Shown: positions 24,452 through 33,395 of the stretch, piece after piece
How the letters are laid out: each line of letters opens with the position of its first letter
How positions within the stretch are numbered: the first letter of the stretch is position 1
From: Scybalousia_A sp045221575
GTDB taxonomy: Bacteria; Bacteroidota; Bacteroidia; Bacteroidales; P3
NCBI GenBank assembly: GCA_045221575.1
Contig: JBGUWU010000039.1
Span: 1 to 54,321 of the forward strand
Direction: 5' to 3'
Length of the DNA stretch: 54,321 nucleotides
The notes under the pieces: model-generated
Told to the model about the DNA's origin: nothing
What the model saw: only the letters and a program-made list of their open reading frames with translations
Databases searched by the model: none
Translations under genes and position numbers: made by a program

Positions 24452-25558
24452 ATGGATTTCAAAGAATTTGTACAAAAAAAACCTGTAAAAATCATTTGGC
24501 GAGTATTATTGTATGGTTTCGCTATCTTCGGTTTTGGTGTTTTTGGTGCTTGGGCTATATATGAACTTGGGCTAACCAACAACAGAGGTATGGTGGATAA
24601 AAACACAAGATATTTAGCACAGATAACCGAAGATGATGGTACAAACGCCAATAATGGTAAATTTGTCTTCCGTGCTGATGACTATTTAAAACTTGTAGCA
24701 CTTGGAAAACTTTATCCTCACAATGCAGAACTAATTATCAATGGATTAAGAAACTCTAAAAACGATGTACAATTTTCTCAGATGATTAAAGCTTGTGAAT
24801 TGTATCTAAAGGACAATGATGCTTATAAATCAAGTCTTGAACAAGGTAGGAAAATTTTTGGAAATAGTTTCGTAAAAGGGAATAACGTTAATGTTATTAC
24901 TTGGATGAATGCTCCAGAATGGCAAGCATTAAAAGAGTCAATTATAAAAGATTCTGCAGCGATAAACAAAGCAGCAAAGATAACAGGCGTTGAACCTCGT
25001 ATGATAGTAGGTTGTTTGGTAGGAGAACAGATTCGTCTGTTCAATTCTAAGAGAGAGATGTATAAAAAATATCTTGGACCTGTTAGAGTCTTATCTGTTC
25101 AAAGTCAGTTCTCATTTGGTGTCAATGGAATCAAGGATTTTACTGCCGCACAAGTAGAACACAATCTAAAAGACAAAAACTCTCCATATTATATGGGTGA
25201 AAAATATGAGCATATCTTAGATTATGAAGGTTATGCAGGTGATTCCACTCGTATCAAACGACTTGTTAATTACCATGACCATACTTATTCCTACATATAT
25301 ACAGGTTGTATTATTCACCAAACTCGTAATCAATGGAAAAAAGCTGGATATGATATAACTAATCGTCCTGATGTTCTCTTTACATTGTTTAATGTAGGTT
25401 TTTCTCAAAGTGAGCCTAAAGCAAATCCTGTTTGTGGTGGTTCACATATTACCGTTGATGGCAAAGTATATACTTTTGGAGCGATAGGTTTTGATTTCTA
25501 CTATTCAGGAGAATTGTCTGATGTCTTTCCTTATTGGGAAAGCAGATTTATTGACTAA
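24452..25558 (+). CDS. Membrane-anchored protein of unknown function, DUF1402-like/lysozyme-like
   Basis: The frame opens at a TTG (24443), but the ATG at 24452 is the likelier start, giving 368 residues. One transmembrane helix (about residues 17-39) puts a large domain in the periplasm. The segments VEPRMIVGCLVGEQIR, YHDHTYSYIYTG and RPDVLFTLFNVGFSQS remind me of DUF1402, a family with a lysozyme or transglycosylase-like layout, where the Glu of GEQIR would be the candidate acid. This is recall, not a search result. Position after truB and beside ftsX and uppP fits a cell-wall role. No function can be assigned firmly. Confidence 0.6.
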   Translation: MDFKEFVQKKPVKIIWRVLLYGFAIFGFGVFGAWAIYELGLTNNRGMVDKNTRYLAQITEDDGTNANNGKFVFRADDYLKLVALGKLYPHNAELIINGLRNSKNDVQFSQMIKACELYLKDNDAYKSSLEQGRKIFGNSFVKGNNVNVITWMNAPEWQALKESIIKDSAAINKAAKITGVEPRMIVGCLVGEQIRLFNSKREMYKKYLGPVRVLSVQSQFSFGVNGIKDFTAAQVEHNLKDKNSPYYMGEKYEHILDYEGYAGDSTRIKRLVNYHDHTYSYIYTGCIIHQTRNQWKKAGYDITNRPDVLFTLFNVGFSQSEPKANPVCGGSHITVDGKVYTFGAIGFDFYYSGELSDVFPYWESRFID

Positions 25559-25582
25559 CAAATTAAGTCAGAATAATAGAAG

Positions 25583-25948
25583 ATGAAACTTTGTTTTAGA
25601 CTTTGTTTGCTTATCTTTGCCCTTGTCTGTTTCAATACAGCCTATTGTGTTCCTGCAGACCCACGTCCTCACACCATTATTCAACCTAATGGTAAAACGC
25701 TTACCTATTATCTTAAAGGAGATGAGCATCTGCATTGGTTTGAAAGCCTTGATGGATACACACTTCTAAAGAACGAAGATGGTGATTTGGAGTTTGCTTG
25801 CGTAGATGATAAAGGTATATTACAACCTTCAGGTATCTTGGCATGCAATCAAGAGGAGAGAGATGAGATAGAACTCTCTTTTCTTGCAACAATAAAACCT
25901 AAACTGTTCTTTTCTAAAGAACAAGTTACATCTATTAGAAATTTGTAA
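25583..25948 (+). CDS. Isolated M6-metalloprotease propeptide-like protein, truncated
   Basis: A 121-residue protein with a signal peptide (about residues 1-22, ending NTAYCVPADP). The rest matches, as I recall it, the N-terminal domain of Bacteroidota M6-family (immune-inhibitor-A-like) metalloproteases: ADPRPHTIIQPNGKTLTYYL, then GDEHLHWFESLDGYTLL and GILQPSG, ending at LFFSKEQVTSIRNL. In the full protein the catalytic HExxH domain comes next, but a stop codon falls here and no protease frame continues in the following 135 bases. It is therefore a remnant of a larger gene or a free-standing propeptide, which could act as a protease inhibitor. An imperfect palindrome follows. Confidence 0.7.
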   Translation: MKLCFRLCLLIFALVCFNTAYCVPADPRPHTIIQPNGKTLTYYLKGDEHLHWFESLDGYTLLKNEDGDLEFACVDDKGILQPSGILACNQEERDEIELSFLATIKPKLFFSKEQVTSIRNL

Positions 25949-25976
25949 TTAAGTTTTTTAAGTTTTGAATGTTATT

Positions 25977-26054
25977 TAACGCTAACTAAGTATAAGCAAA
26001 GTAAAGAATTATAAAATTAAACGTTTTTTATTTGCCAATACTGAGTTAGCGTTA
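25977..26054. repeat. Imperfect palindrome of about 78 bp
   Basis: AACGCTAACTAAGTAT (25978-25993) pairs with ATACTGAGTTAGCGTT (26038-26053), 15 of 16 positions, plus one more outer pair. Inside, GCAAA pairs with TTTGC, then TAAA with TTTA. It lies between the truncated M6-like gene and the convergent lysC. It may be a bidirectional terminator, though the outer arms are longer and the loop larger than usual; a small mobile-element remnant is the alternative. Confidence 0.65.
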
Positions 26055-26083
26055 TCTTAATTTGAATTGTTCAAAAACATTTT

Positions 26084-27361
26084 TTATTTTATATCTTCAA
26101 CTAAGAATTGTGCTGTTGTACGGTTCTTTTGTTCTATTAATATCTTTTTATTCTTAAGAGTTTTTGCTATGGATTCATCAGTGTAGTGTCTAAGAGTTAT
26201 AAGTTGAAGTGAGATATTGTATTTTACGTTGTAGTATTCTTGTAAATCATCTAACAACTGAGGTAGGATATTTCTATTTTCATCAAAACACAAAGAGAAA
26301 GATATAGCAGAGTTCTGCATAAGATTAACCTTTACTTTGTTCTTTGCTAAAATGCTAAAGATGGTTGCAATATTTTTTTCTCCGATAAAAGAGAAATCTT
26401 TAGGTGAGATGGATAGAAGTATTTGATTGTCTTTGAAAATATAGTTAGTAACCTTTGGAATCAACTCTTGCTTATCACATATAACAGTTCCCTTATCCAA
26501 AGGGGAAACAAAAGACTTAATGTATAAAGGTATTGAAAGATTTTCTATTGGTTTTATTGTCTTAGGGTGTATTATACTTGCACCGTAATAAGATAATTCT
26601 ATTGCCTCTCTATAAGGAACAGAAGAAAGTTTTGTTGTTTGTTTTATGCGTTTAGGGTCGGCATTCAAAAGTCCTGGAACATCTTTCCAAATAGTCATAC
26701 TTAAAGCCTTAGAACAATGAGCTAAAATAGAAGCCGAGTAGTCAGAGCCTTCTCTTCCAAGAGTAGTGAAAAACCCTTCTTTTGTGCCACCGAGGAAACC
26801 TTGTATTATGATTGTATCGTAACAAGAAAAGAGAGGCAGAAGATGTTCTTCTACAGATGCTGATGTTTCTTGCCAATTGATGTTTGCATCTCTGTAATTG
26901 TTATCTGTTTTTATTATATCTTTGGCAGAAAGAAGAATATTTTTAACGCCTTTCTTGTTAAGATACTCAGAAACAATCATTGTAGATATTCTTTCACCGA
27001 AAGAAACAATACTATCGTAAAGAAAATTGTAGTCTGTTGTTGAAAGGCTGTTTAATCTGTTTATTAGTTCTTGGCACAATACCTCTAATTCTTTTAGTGC
27101 AGATGAAGAATCAAGATTAGTAAAAAGTTCTTCTATTAGTTGTTTATGATAGTTTAAAAGATAGGAGTATTCTTCTTCAATACTATTTTTGCTGAAAAAG
27201 TTATTGACTAAGTTCTCTAAGTGATTGGTTGTTTTCCCCATTGCAGAAATAACAACGATACGTTTTTTGTTAGATAGTTTAAGTATTGTTTCTACATTCT
27301 TTACCGCCTCTGCACTATTAACAGAAGCTCCTCCAAATTTTTCTACAAATATATCATTCAT
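26084..27361 (-). CDS. lysC: Aspartate kinase
   Basis: A 425-residue monofunctional aspartokinase, which phosphorylates aspartate at the entry to lysine, threonine and methionine synthesis. The N-terminal EKFGGASV (Lys8) is the kinase signature, followed by IVVISAMGKTTN and TTLGREGSDYSASILAH, the substrate-binding motif. VPGLLNADPKR and SYYGASIIHPKT complete the catalytic domain. The C-terminal 130 or so residues are ACT-like (VKVNLMQNSAISFSLC), probably for feedback control. The start lies 12 nt after the end of the activase gene, so both come from the promoter at 31629. Confidence 0.93.
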   Translation of the reverse strand: MNDIFVEKFGGASVNSAEAVKNVETILKLSNKKRIVVISAMGKTTNHLENLVNNFFSKNSIEEEYSYLLNYHKQLIEELFTNLDSSSALKELEVLCQELINRLNSLSTTDYNFLYDSIVSFGERISTMIVSEYLNKKGVKNILLSAKDIIKTDNNYRDANINWQETSASVEEHLLPLFSCYDTIIIQGFLGGTKEGFFTTLGREGSDYSASILAHCSKALSMTIWKDVPGLLNADPKRIKQTTKLSSVPYREAIELSYYGASIIHPKTIKPIENLSIPLYIKSFVSPLDKGTVICDKQELIPKVTNYIFKDNQILLSISPKDFSFIGEKNIATIFSILAKNKVKVNLMQNSAISFSLCFDENRNILPQLLDDLQEYYNVKYNISLQLITLRHYTDESIAKTLKNKKILIEQKNRTTAQFLVEDIK

Positions 27362-27373
27362 AATGTTTAAGTA

Positions 27374-30300
27374 TTATTCCATGTTTTCCAACATTAACAT
27401 AAGACGATTCTTGATATTGACCTCAGAAACGCTATTATCAAAATCCAAAGCTAAATAGTTTAGTTTAGGATATAGTTCTTTGATACGGTTTTCTACTCCT
27501 TTGCTTATGATGTGATTAGCAATGCAACCGAAAGGTTGCAAAGAAACAACAGCATTTACTCCATTCTCTACCAAATGAACAATCTCAGCAGGTAATAACC
27601 AACCTTCTCCAAATTGAGAATAAAGAGGTAAGATGCCTTTTGTTTTTTCTGCTAACTCAAAAATGTTGTCTAAAGGCTCATAGTATTTGAAAGCAGACAT
27701 AGTTTTGTTGAATTTCTTTATTTTGTTGTTGATTCTATGGTAGAAAAAGTCCATGATGAACTGGGGTATCTTTTGTTTTTCTATGTTGTTTTGTTTATTA
27801 ACCTTACGATTTACAAACGTTTGAATGAAGAAAGTAAGAAGGCTTGGTGGAACAACCTCTATATTTTGTTCAAGTAGCCATTCTTGTACATCATGATTAG
27901 CAAAAGGGTGATATTTTAAGTATATCTCTCCAACAATGCCAACTTTTTTCCTATCTATTTTTTCATTAGGGAGTAAAGAGTTGAAATCCTCTACTGCCGA
28001 AGTCAAAAGAGTAAGAAAGCCTTTATTGTTTTTTTGCAATATAAGTTGCTTTGCACGGTTTATATAATCTTCTTGCAACTTCGCAACTTGTTTTTTGTTT
28101 TCGCAACGAACTATGGTGGAACAATATAAACGAGAAATGCAATCTCCAAACAAAATAGCGTTGAGTGTTAGAGGCAAAGTCTTAGTCCAATTCAACTTAA
28201 ATCCATCTTGTTTCTTAGCTGTGTCTTCAGAGAAATTAACGCTGACAACAGGCACATCTTCAAAACCTGCATCTACAAAAGCTTTTCTTAGTATAGAATA
28301 GTAGTTTGTAGCTCTGCATTGTCCTCCTGTTTGAGTAATTCCAAAGGCAACATTTTTTCTGTCATATTTTCCACTTTTCAAAGCTTTAATAGCATCTCCT
28401 ACAATGAGAGTGGCAGGATAGCAAACCTCATTGTTAGCATATTTTATTCCTTCTTCTGCACTCAACTCATCACTAAGAGGAAGAACTTCTAAATCATACC
28501 CATTTATTTTAAATAACTCAGGTAAAAAAGGAGAAATATAGTTAGTAAAGAATGGAGCAAGAATAGTTCTATGTTTTTCTGTTTTGGAAAAAGTTTGGGT
28601 ATCTTTAAAGGATATAGGACTTTGCTGTTCTTTATTTAGATTTTTGTTGATTTTAATACTTTCTATCAATGAACGTATTCTAAGTTTCAATGCTCCTGGA
28701 TTTTGAATATCGTCTATTTTTAAGAAAGTAGCGGATTTATGATGTCGTTTTAGAATATCTTGAACATCATCTAAAAGAAAAGCATCTGGACCGCAACCAA
28801 AAGAAGTAAGTTGTGCATAATGGATATTGCTGTTTTCTTTAGCAACAAACAGAGCTGCGTTCTCTATTCTATTGATAAATTCCCATTGTTTAATAAGAAA
28901 AGAATTTTCGTTATCGTTTTTGTCGTATCTTACAATATCTTCATTAAGAACAGTAACATTGAAATAACTTGAGATTTCAGCTATGGAATGTTGAACAAGG
29001 TCATCTGTATGATAAGGACGAGATGCAAGCAAGATAATTATTTGATTTTCTTTTTTTGCTTCATTGTAGTATTCCAAATTTTTAAGATAAAGGTCTTTTT
29101 CAAATTTCTCTTTTTCTTCTAAAGCTTTATTAAAAGCCTTTTCAAACAAAGAGGAAGTTATGTTAAAGGTATCTGTGAGATATTTTTTGCAATTCTTTTT
29201 TAATAAATCAGTATCTTTGAAAGAGAAAACAGGATTATCAATTTGAATATCTTGGTATTTATTTTTAAGATGTTTGATAACCACGTTATAAGAAGAAACT
29301 ATAGGACAATTGAAAGAGTTGTTTTCATTCTCTGAAGAAAGTTTTTCAAATACAACATAAGGGAAGAAGATATGTTTTATTCCTTTGTTGATAAGGTTAT
29401 CAATATGAGAATGAGAGATTTTAGCAGGGAAGCATATATTTTCACTCATCACTTGGTTAAGACTTCTTTCATAGTTAGAATAAGAGGAAATATCGCTAAG
29501 CACAGTTTCTATTCCGCATTCAGAGAAAAGACAAGCCCAAAAAGGATAGTCTTCATACATATTTAAAGCACGAGGAATACCTATTGTTGCCTGCTTTTTT
29601 ACGTTAGAATGGTAGGTTTGAAAGATTCTTTCAAACTTGTATTTATAGATATTGTTACCTTTTTTATGAGCGGAGCCTGATGAGTTAAAGATTTTCTCAC
29701 AACGATTACCTGAATAGTAAGTATTATTGTTTTGGAAGGTGTAGGCAGAAACAAGGCAAGAGTTTTCGCAACCCTTACAAGTTAGTTGTTTGATAGAATA
29801 GGTTGTGGAATTGATAAGAGAGTCAAGATCGAGTGTAGATATGCCAGAGTAATTTTGTTTAGCAGTTAAAGCACAGCCGTAAGCACCCATAAGTTCAGGA
29901 GAAGAAGAACGATAAACTTTGCGTTTGAGAAGATTTTCTAAAGCTTTAACAACGCTATCGTTTTTCATTGTTCCCCCTTGAACGACTATGTTAGAACCTA
30001 ATTCTCGGCCTTCAAGTTTAAGGACTTTATAAAGACAATTTCTTACAACGCTATAAGCTAAACCAGAAGAAATGTCTGCTATTGTTCTGCCTTCTCTAAG
30101 ATATTGTTTTACCTTAGAGTTCATAAAGACTGTGCAACGAGTTCCAAGGTCGCAAGGTGTAGGAGTGTAAAGAGCTTGTTTAGCAAAATCTTCTACACTA
30201 TAGCCTAATCCATTAGCAAATGTTTCTATAAACGTGCCACAACCTGAAGAGCATGCTTCGTTAAGTTCTATACGGTTAAGCACTCCATCTTCTATATACA

Positions 30301-31603
30301 TGGCTTTCATATCTTGTCCACCAATGTCAAGTATAAAATCTACATCAGGTAAAATATGTTTAGCAGAAGTATAGTGTGCTATGGTTTCTACAATAGAATT
30401 GTCTAAACAGAAAGCGGTTTTTATCAAATCTTCTCCATAACCTGTGGAACAACCAGCACAGATAACAATATTGGCGTTGTTTTTGGCTATGGTGTTTTGA
30501 AGTTGTTGCAAGCCTTTGATGACTGCTTTGATAGGGTTGCCTTCATTTTTGTTATAGTATTTGAAGATTATATTATCGTCTTGATCACAAAGAACTATCT
30601 TAGTGGTTGTGCTTCCTGAATCTATACCAAGAAAAGCTTTACCATTGTAATTAGATAATGAAACGAAATTATCGCCAAATTTCTTTTTGTCTTCTAACCA
30701 AGCATGATACTCCTCTTGTGAAGAAAAGATAGCAGGCAAGCCTTTGGACTTGGTTATAGTGCTGATGTTGTTGGAGTTTAGTTTGTTTTCTATCTCAGAA
30801 AGGGTAAGGATTTCTCCTTTTTTGTTGAATGTGCAACCTTTAGCAACTAAGAGGTTATTGTTTTCAACACTGATAAGAGCTTCTTCGGTTATGTTAAGGT
30901 ATTCTAAGAACGATTTTCTAAGACTTTTGATAAAGGTTAGAGGTCCTCCAGCAAAGAGTATCTTTTCTTTTATCTCTTTGCCTCGTGATAAAGCACTGAC
31001 AACTTGAACAGCAATAGCATGAAAAATACTTGCACAGATGTCTTCAATAGGAATGTTGCGAGCTATAAGAGTTTGAACATCGGTTTTAGAAAAAACTCCA
31101 CAGCGAGATGCTATAGGATAAAGCCGAGTACTTCTTTGAGCCATAGCGTCCATATCTGCTATGGAAAGATTGAGGATTACGCTCATCTGGTCAATAAATG
31201 CTCCTGTACCTCCTGCACAATTGCCATTCATTCTCATATCTGGCAGAGCGTCTTTTTCTAAAAATATTATCTTGGCGTCTTCTCCGCCTATGTCTATTAT
31301 AGTATGTAGTGTGTTTTTAATACTTTTTGCATAATTATTCAAAGCCATAACCTCTTGAAGAAAAGAAAAAGAGCATCGTTCTGCTAATCCCATTGCAGCA
31401 GAGCCAGAAAGGGTAAGCCTTGTTGATATATTTCCAAATTTCTGTTGAATAGAAGAAAGAATATTTTTTACTGAGCCTTTGATGTCTGCGTTATGTCTTT
31501 GATAAGAAGAATAAACGATTTTGTCATGGTCATCTACCAAAACAACTTTTGCTGTTGTAGAGCCAACATCTAAACCCATAGTATAGATTTTGTTTTCCAT
31601 CAT
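27374..31603 (-). CDS. Giant acyl-CoA dehydratase activase (two BcrA/BadF ATPase domains plus DUF2229)
   Basis: A 1409-residue protein. The first ASKHA ATPase domain (about residues 8-258) has GLDVGSTTAKV, IDIGGEDAKI, NCAGGTGAF (Cys129) and RCGVFSKTDV (Cys168); the two Cys positions bind the bridging [4Fe-4S] cluster in known activators. The second (about 323-582) repeats the pattern with GIDSGSTTTKI, ILDIGGQDMKA, ACSSGCGTF (Cys451, Cys455) and RCTVFMNSKV (Cys490). A Cys-rich link (CKGCENSC, about 609-616) leads to DUF2229 and HgdB-like parts. Smaller relatives use ATP to push electrons onto 2-hydroxyacyl-CoA dehydratases. No separate dehydratase is nearby. Its substrate is unknown; lysC follows it. 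Confidence 0.85.
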   Translation of the reverse strand: MMENKIYTMGLDVGSTTAKVVLVDDHDKIVYSSYQRHNADIKGSVKNILSSIQQKFGNISTRLTLSGSAAMGLAERCSFSFLQEVMALNNYAKSIKNTLHTIIDIGGEDAKIIFLEKDALPDMRMNGNCAGGTGAFIDQMSVILNLSIADMDAMAQRSTRLYPIASRCGVFSKTDVQTLIARNIPIEDICASIFHAIAVQVVSALSRGKEIKEKILFAGGPLTFIKSLRKSFLEYLNITEEALISVENNNLLVAKGCTFNKKGEILTLSEIENKLNSNNISTITKSKGLPAIFSSQEEYHAWLEDKKKFGDNFVSLSNYNGKAFLGIDSGSTTTKIVLCDQDDNIIFKYYNKNEGNPIKAVIKGLQQLQNTIAKNNANIVICAGCSTGYGEDLIKTAFCLDNSIVETIAHYTSAKHILPDVDFILDIGGQDMKAMYIEDGVLNRIELNEACSSGCGTFIETFANGLGYSVEDFAKQALYTPTPCDLGTRCTVFMNSKVKQYLREGRTIADISSGLAYSVVRNCLYKVLKLEGRELGSNIVVQGGTMKNDSVVKALENLLKRKVYRSSSPELMGAYGCALTAKQNYSGISTLDLDSLINSTTYSIKQLTCKGCENSCLVSAYTFQNNNTYYSGNRCEKIFNSSGSAHKKGNNIYKYKFERIFQTYHSNVKKQATIGIPRALNMYEDYPFWACLFSECGIETVLSDISSYSNYERSLNQVMSENICFPAKISHSHIDNLINKGIKHIFFPYVVFEKLSSENENNSFNCPIVSSYNVVIKHLKNKYQDIQIDNPVFSFKDTDLLKKNCKKYLTDTFNITSSLFEKAFNKALEEKEKFEKDLYLKNLEYYNEAKKENQIIILLASRPYHTDDLVQHSIAEISSYFNVTVLNEDIVRYDKNDNENSFLIKQWEFINRIENAALFVAKENSNIHYAQLTSFGCGPDAFLLDDVQDILKRHHKSATFLKIDDIQNPGALKLRIRSLIESIKINKNLNKEQQSPISFKDTQTFSKTEKHRTILAPFFTNYISPFLPELFKINGYDLEVLPLSDELSAEEGIKYANNEVCYPATLIVGDAIKALKSGKYDRKNVAFGITQTGGQCRATNYYSILRKAFVDAGFEDVPVVSVNFSEDTAKKQDGFKLNWTKTLPLTLNAILFGDCISRLYCSTIVRCENKKQVAKLQEDYINRAKQLILQKNNKGFLTLLTSAVEDFNSLLPNEKIDRKKVGIVGEIYLKYHPFANHDVQEWLLEQNIEVVPPSLLTFFIQTFVNRKVNKQNNIEKQKIPQFIMDFFYHRINNKIKKFNKTMSAFKYYEPLDNIFELAEKTKGILPLYSQFGEGWLLPAEIVHLVENGVNAVVSLQPFGCIANHIISKGVENRIKELYPKLNYLALDFDNSVSEVNIKNRLMLMLENME

Positions 31604-31628
31604 AATATATGCTCACAAATTAAGATTG

Positions 31629-31636
31629 CAAAGTTA
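31629..31636 (-). promoter_or_regulatory. -7 box of the activase-lysC transcript
   Basis: The minus strand reads TAACTTTG, an exact TAnnTTTG match, about 25 nt ahead of the start codon at 31603. No clear -33 box. Confidence 0.5.
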
Positions 31637-31718
31637 GTGCTTTTTTATGAATTAAGAAAAATAGAAAGAACCTCGTGAGTTTATTAAACTGAGTAAATAA
31701 ATTTTTAGTTGATAATTG

Positions 31719-31748
31719 TTGCAAGGCAAATAAAAAGCTGTATCTTTG
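31719..31748 (+). promoter_or_regulatory. Bacteroidota promoter for nhaD
   Basis: TTG (31719-31721), 19 nt, then TATCTTTG (31741-31748). The leader before the ATG at 31799 is about 45 nt. Confidence 0.6.
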
Positions 31749-31798
31749 CAATCTATTTTTTTAAACACTATTTTATTAATTAAAACAAAAAAATAATT

Positions 31799-33130
31799 AT
31801 GACAAGTGCTATGATAGTTATGGTTGTTGTCTTTGTGATAGGCTACTTCTTTATCGCAATGGAACATACCTTTAAGATCAACAAGTCAGCAACGGCTTTA
31901 TTACTTGCTGTTGCTATGTGGACACTTTATGTAGCCATAGGAGGTTTTCACGCTGGCGAAAATCATGGAGTGTTGATTGAAGCCCTTGGAGATACAGCTG
32001 AAATTCTGTTCTTCTTGCTTGGTGCTATGACAATAGTAGAAACAATAGACCAACACGGAGGCTTTTCTATTATTACTGATAGAATAACAACAAAGAGTAA
32101 AAAGAAACTTCTTTGGGTTATTTCTATTCTCACATTCTTCATGTCTGCAGTGTTAGACAATCTAACTACTTCTATTGTTATGTGTGCTTTGCTTAGAAAA
32201 CTTGTCTCAGACAAAAAAGACCGTTGGTTGTTTGGCGGAGCAGTAATATTGGCAGCTAATTCAGGAGGTGCTTGGAGTCCTATAGGTGATGTTACTACTA
32301 TTATGCTTTGGATTAAGGGTAATATCTCTGCTGTTGGTGTGATAAAAGAAACTCTTGTAGCTTCAATAGTTTGCTTGATAGTTCCTACTCTCGGAATATC
32401 TACTATGCTTAAGGGAGAATTGGAAAAAGTTCCTGAGGTTCAGACAGGCAATTCTGTTTCTTTGATTTCTAAACTTCAAAGTAAGATAGTTCTTGGTATA
32501 GGTGTTGGTTTCTTAGTATTTACTCCTGTATTTAAAACCATAACTCATCTTCCTCCTTATATGGGAATATTGCTTGGTTTAAGTGTTCTTTGGATAGTAA
32601 CAGAGTTAATGCATAAACATAGACCTGAAGTTTATCAAAGAATGAATATCGGAAACGTTATAACTCGTGTAGATACTCCTTCTGTGTTATTCTTCTTAGG
32701 TATATTGATGGCTGTTGCTTGTTTGTCTTCTGCTGGCCATCTAAGATTATTAGCTCAAGGATTGGACGGATTAGGAAACTTCTATTTAACAGATTTAATT
32801 ATAGGTGTGTTATCTTCTATTGTTGATAATGTTCCTTTGGTTGCAGCTGCAATGGGAATGTATGACATAGCAACTCCAGAGGCTATAGCACAAGCTCCAG
32901 AACTTGCACACTTTGCAATGGACGGTGCTTTCTGGGAATTCCTTGCTTATTGTGCTGGAACAGGTGGTAGTTTGCTTATTATAGGTTCTGCCGCAGGTGT
33001 TGCAGTAATGGGTATGGAAAAAATAGACTTTGTTTGGTATTTAAAACATATATCTCTTTGGGCATTACTTGGCTATCTTGCTGGAGCAGGAACATACGTG
33101 CTTATGTCTATGTTTATATTCCACGCATAA
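31799..33130 (+). CDS. nhaD: NhaD-type sodium/proton antiporter
   Basis: A 443-residue polytopic membrane protein of the ion transporter superfamily, with about twelve hydrophobic segments. NhaD-specific stretches are FMSAVLDNLTTSIVM, AANSGGAWSPIGDVTT and the mirrored SSIVDNVPLVAAAMGMYD; the Asp and Asn in the paired DN motifs are expected to handle Na+ and H+. It exports sodium in exchange for protons and supports pH and salt balance. It has its own promoter and a good terminator, so it is probably monocistronic. Confidence 0.93.
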   Translation: MTSAMIVMVVVFVIGYFFIAMEHTFKINKSATALLLAVAMWTLYVAIGGFHAGENHGVLIEALGDTAEILFFLLGAMTIVETIDQHGGFSIITDRITTKSKKKLLWVISILTFFMSAVLDNLTTSIVMCALLRKLVSDKKDRWLFGGAVILAANSGGAWSPIGDVTTIMLWIKGNISAVGVIKETLVASIVCLIVPTLGISTMLKGELEKVPEVQTGNSVSLISKLQSKIVLGIGVGFLVFTPVFKTITHLPPYMGILLGLSVLWIVTELMHKHRPEVYQRMNIGNVITRVDTPSVLFFLGILMAVACLSSAGHLRLLAQGLDGLGNFYLTDLIIGVLSSIVDNVPLVAAAMGMYDIATPEAIAQAPELAHFAMDGAFWEFLAYCAGTGGSLLIIGSAAGVAVMGMEKIDFVWYLKHISLWALLGYLAGAGTYVLMSMFIFHA

Positions 33131-33155
33131 AGATATTTTTTAATAAATATAATAA

Positions 33156-33197
33156 AATGCTGCAATGCTTTAAAAGGGTATTGCAGTATTTTTTTAT
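33156..33197 (+). terminator. Intrinsic terminator of nhaD
   Basis: ATGCTGCAAT pairs with ATTGCAGTAT (33180-33189) with one G-T pair, loop of about 13 nt, then a run of T. Confidence 0.8.
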
Positions 33198-33227
33198 TAT
33201 AAAAGAGAGATAAAGTTTAGTTAAAAA

Positions 33228-33310
33228 AAAGAGTTGATTTTAAAAAATTAAAATCAACTTTTAATTTTTTAAAATCAACTCTTTGTAGTATAAAAATCAA
33301 CTCTTTTTTT
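33228..33310. repeat. Perfect 26-bp inverted repeat plus extra half-site
   Basis: Bases 33228-33253 are the exact reverse complement of 33259-33284, with a 5-nt loop TCAAC. A further copy of the right end (AAAAATCAACTCTTT) follows at 33292-33306. The half-site AAAGAGTTGATTTTAA is the same as in the repeats at 4086 and 49921, changed at one or two bases. It lies between the convergent nhaD and rubrerythrin genes. Confidence 0.85.
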
Positions 33311-33344
33311 ACGAAGTTTTGATTTTATTTTTACCACTTAAAAC

Positions 33345-33378
33345 AAAAGCGGGAAAAGAGCTTCTTTTCCCGCTTTTT
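33345..33378. terminator. Strong bidirectional terminator, mainly for rubrerythrin
   Basis: AAGCGGGAAAAG (33347-33358) pairs perfectly with CTTTTCCCGCTT (33364-33375), loop of 5 nt, A-run on the left and T-run on the right. It is the most GC-rich hairpin in this spacer and lies 18 nt beyond the rubrerythrin stop. Confidence 0.85.
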
Positions 33379-33395
33379 AAAAATATTTTTATGTA

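Noticed and set aside
33228..33310. CRISPR-like short repeats
   Set aside because: The units are inverted, touch each other and have no unique spacers of constant length; no cas genes are present.
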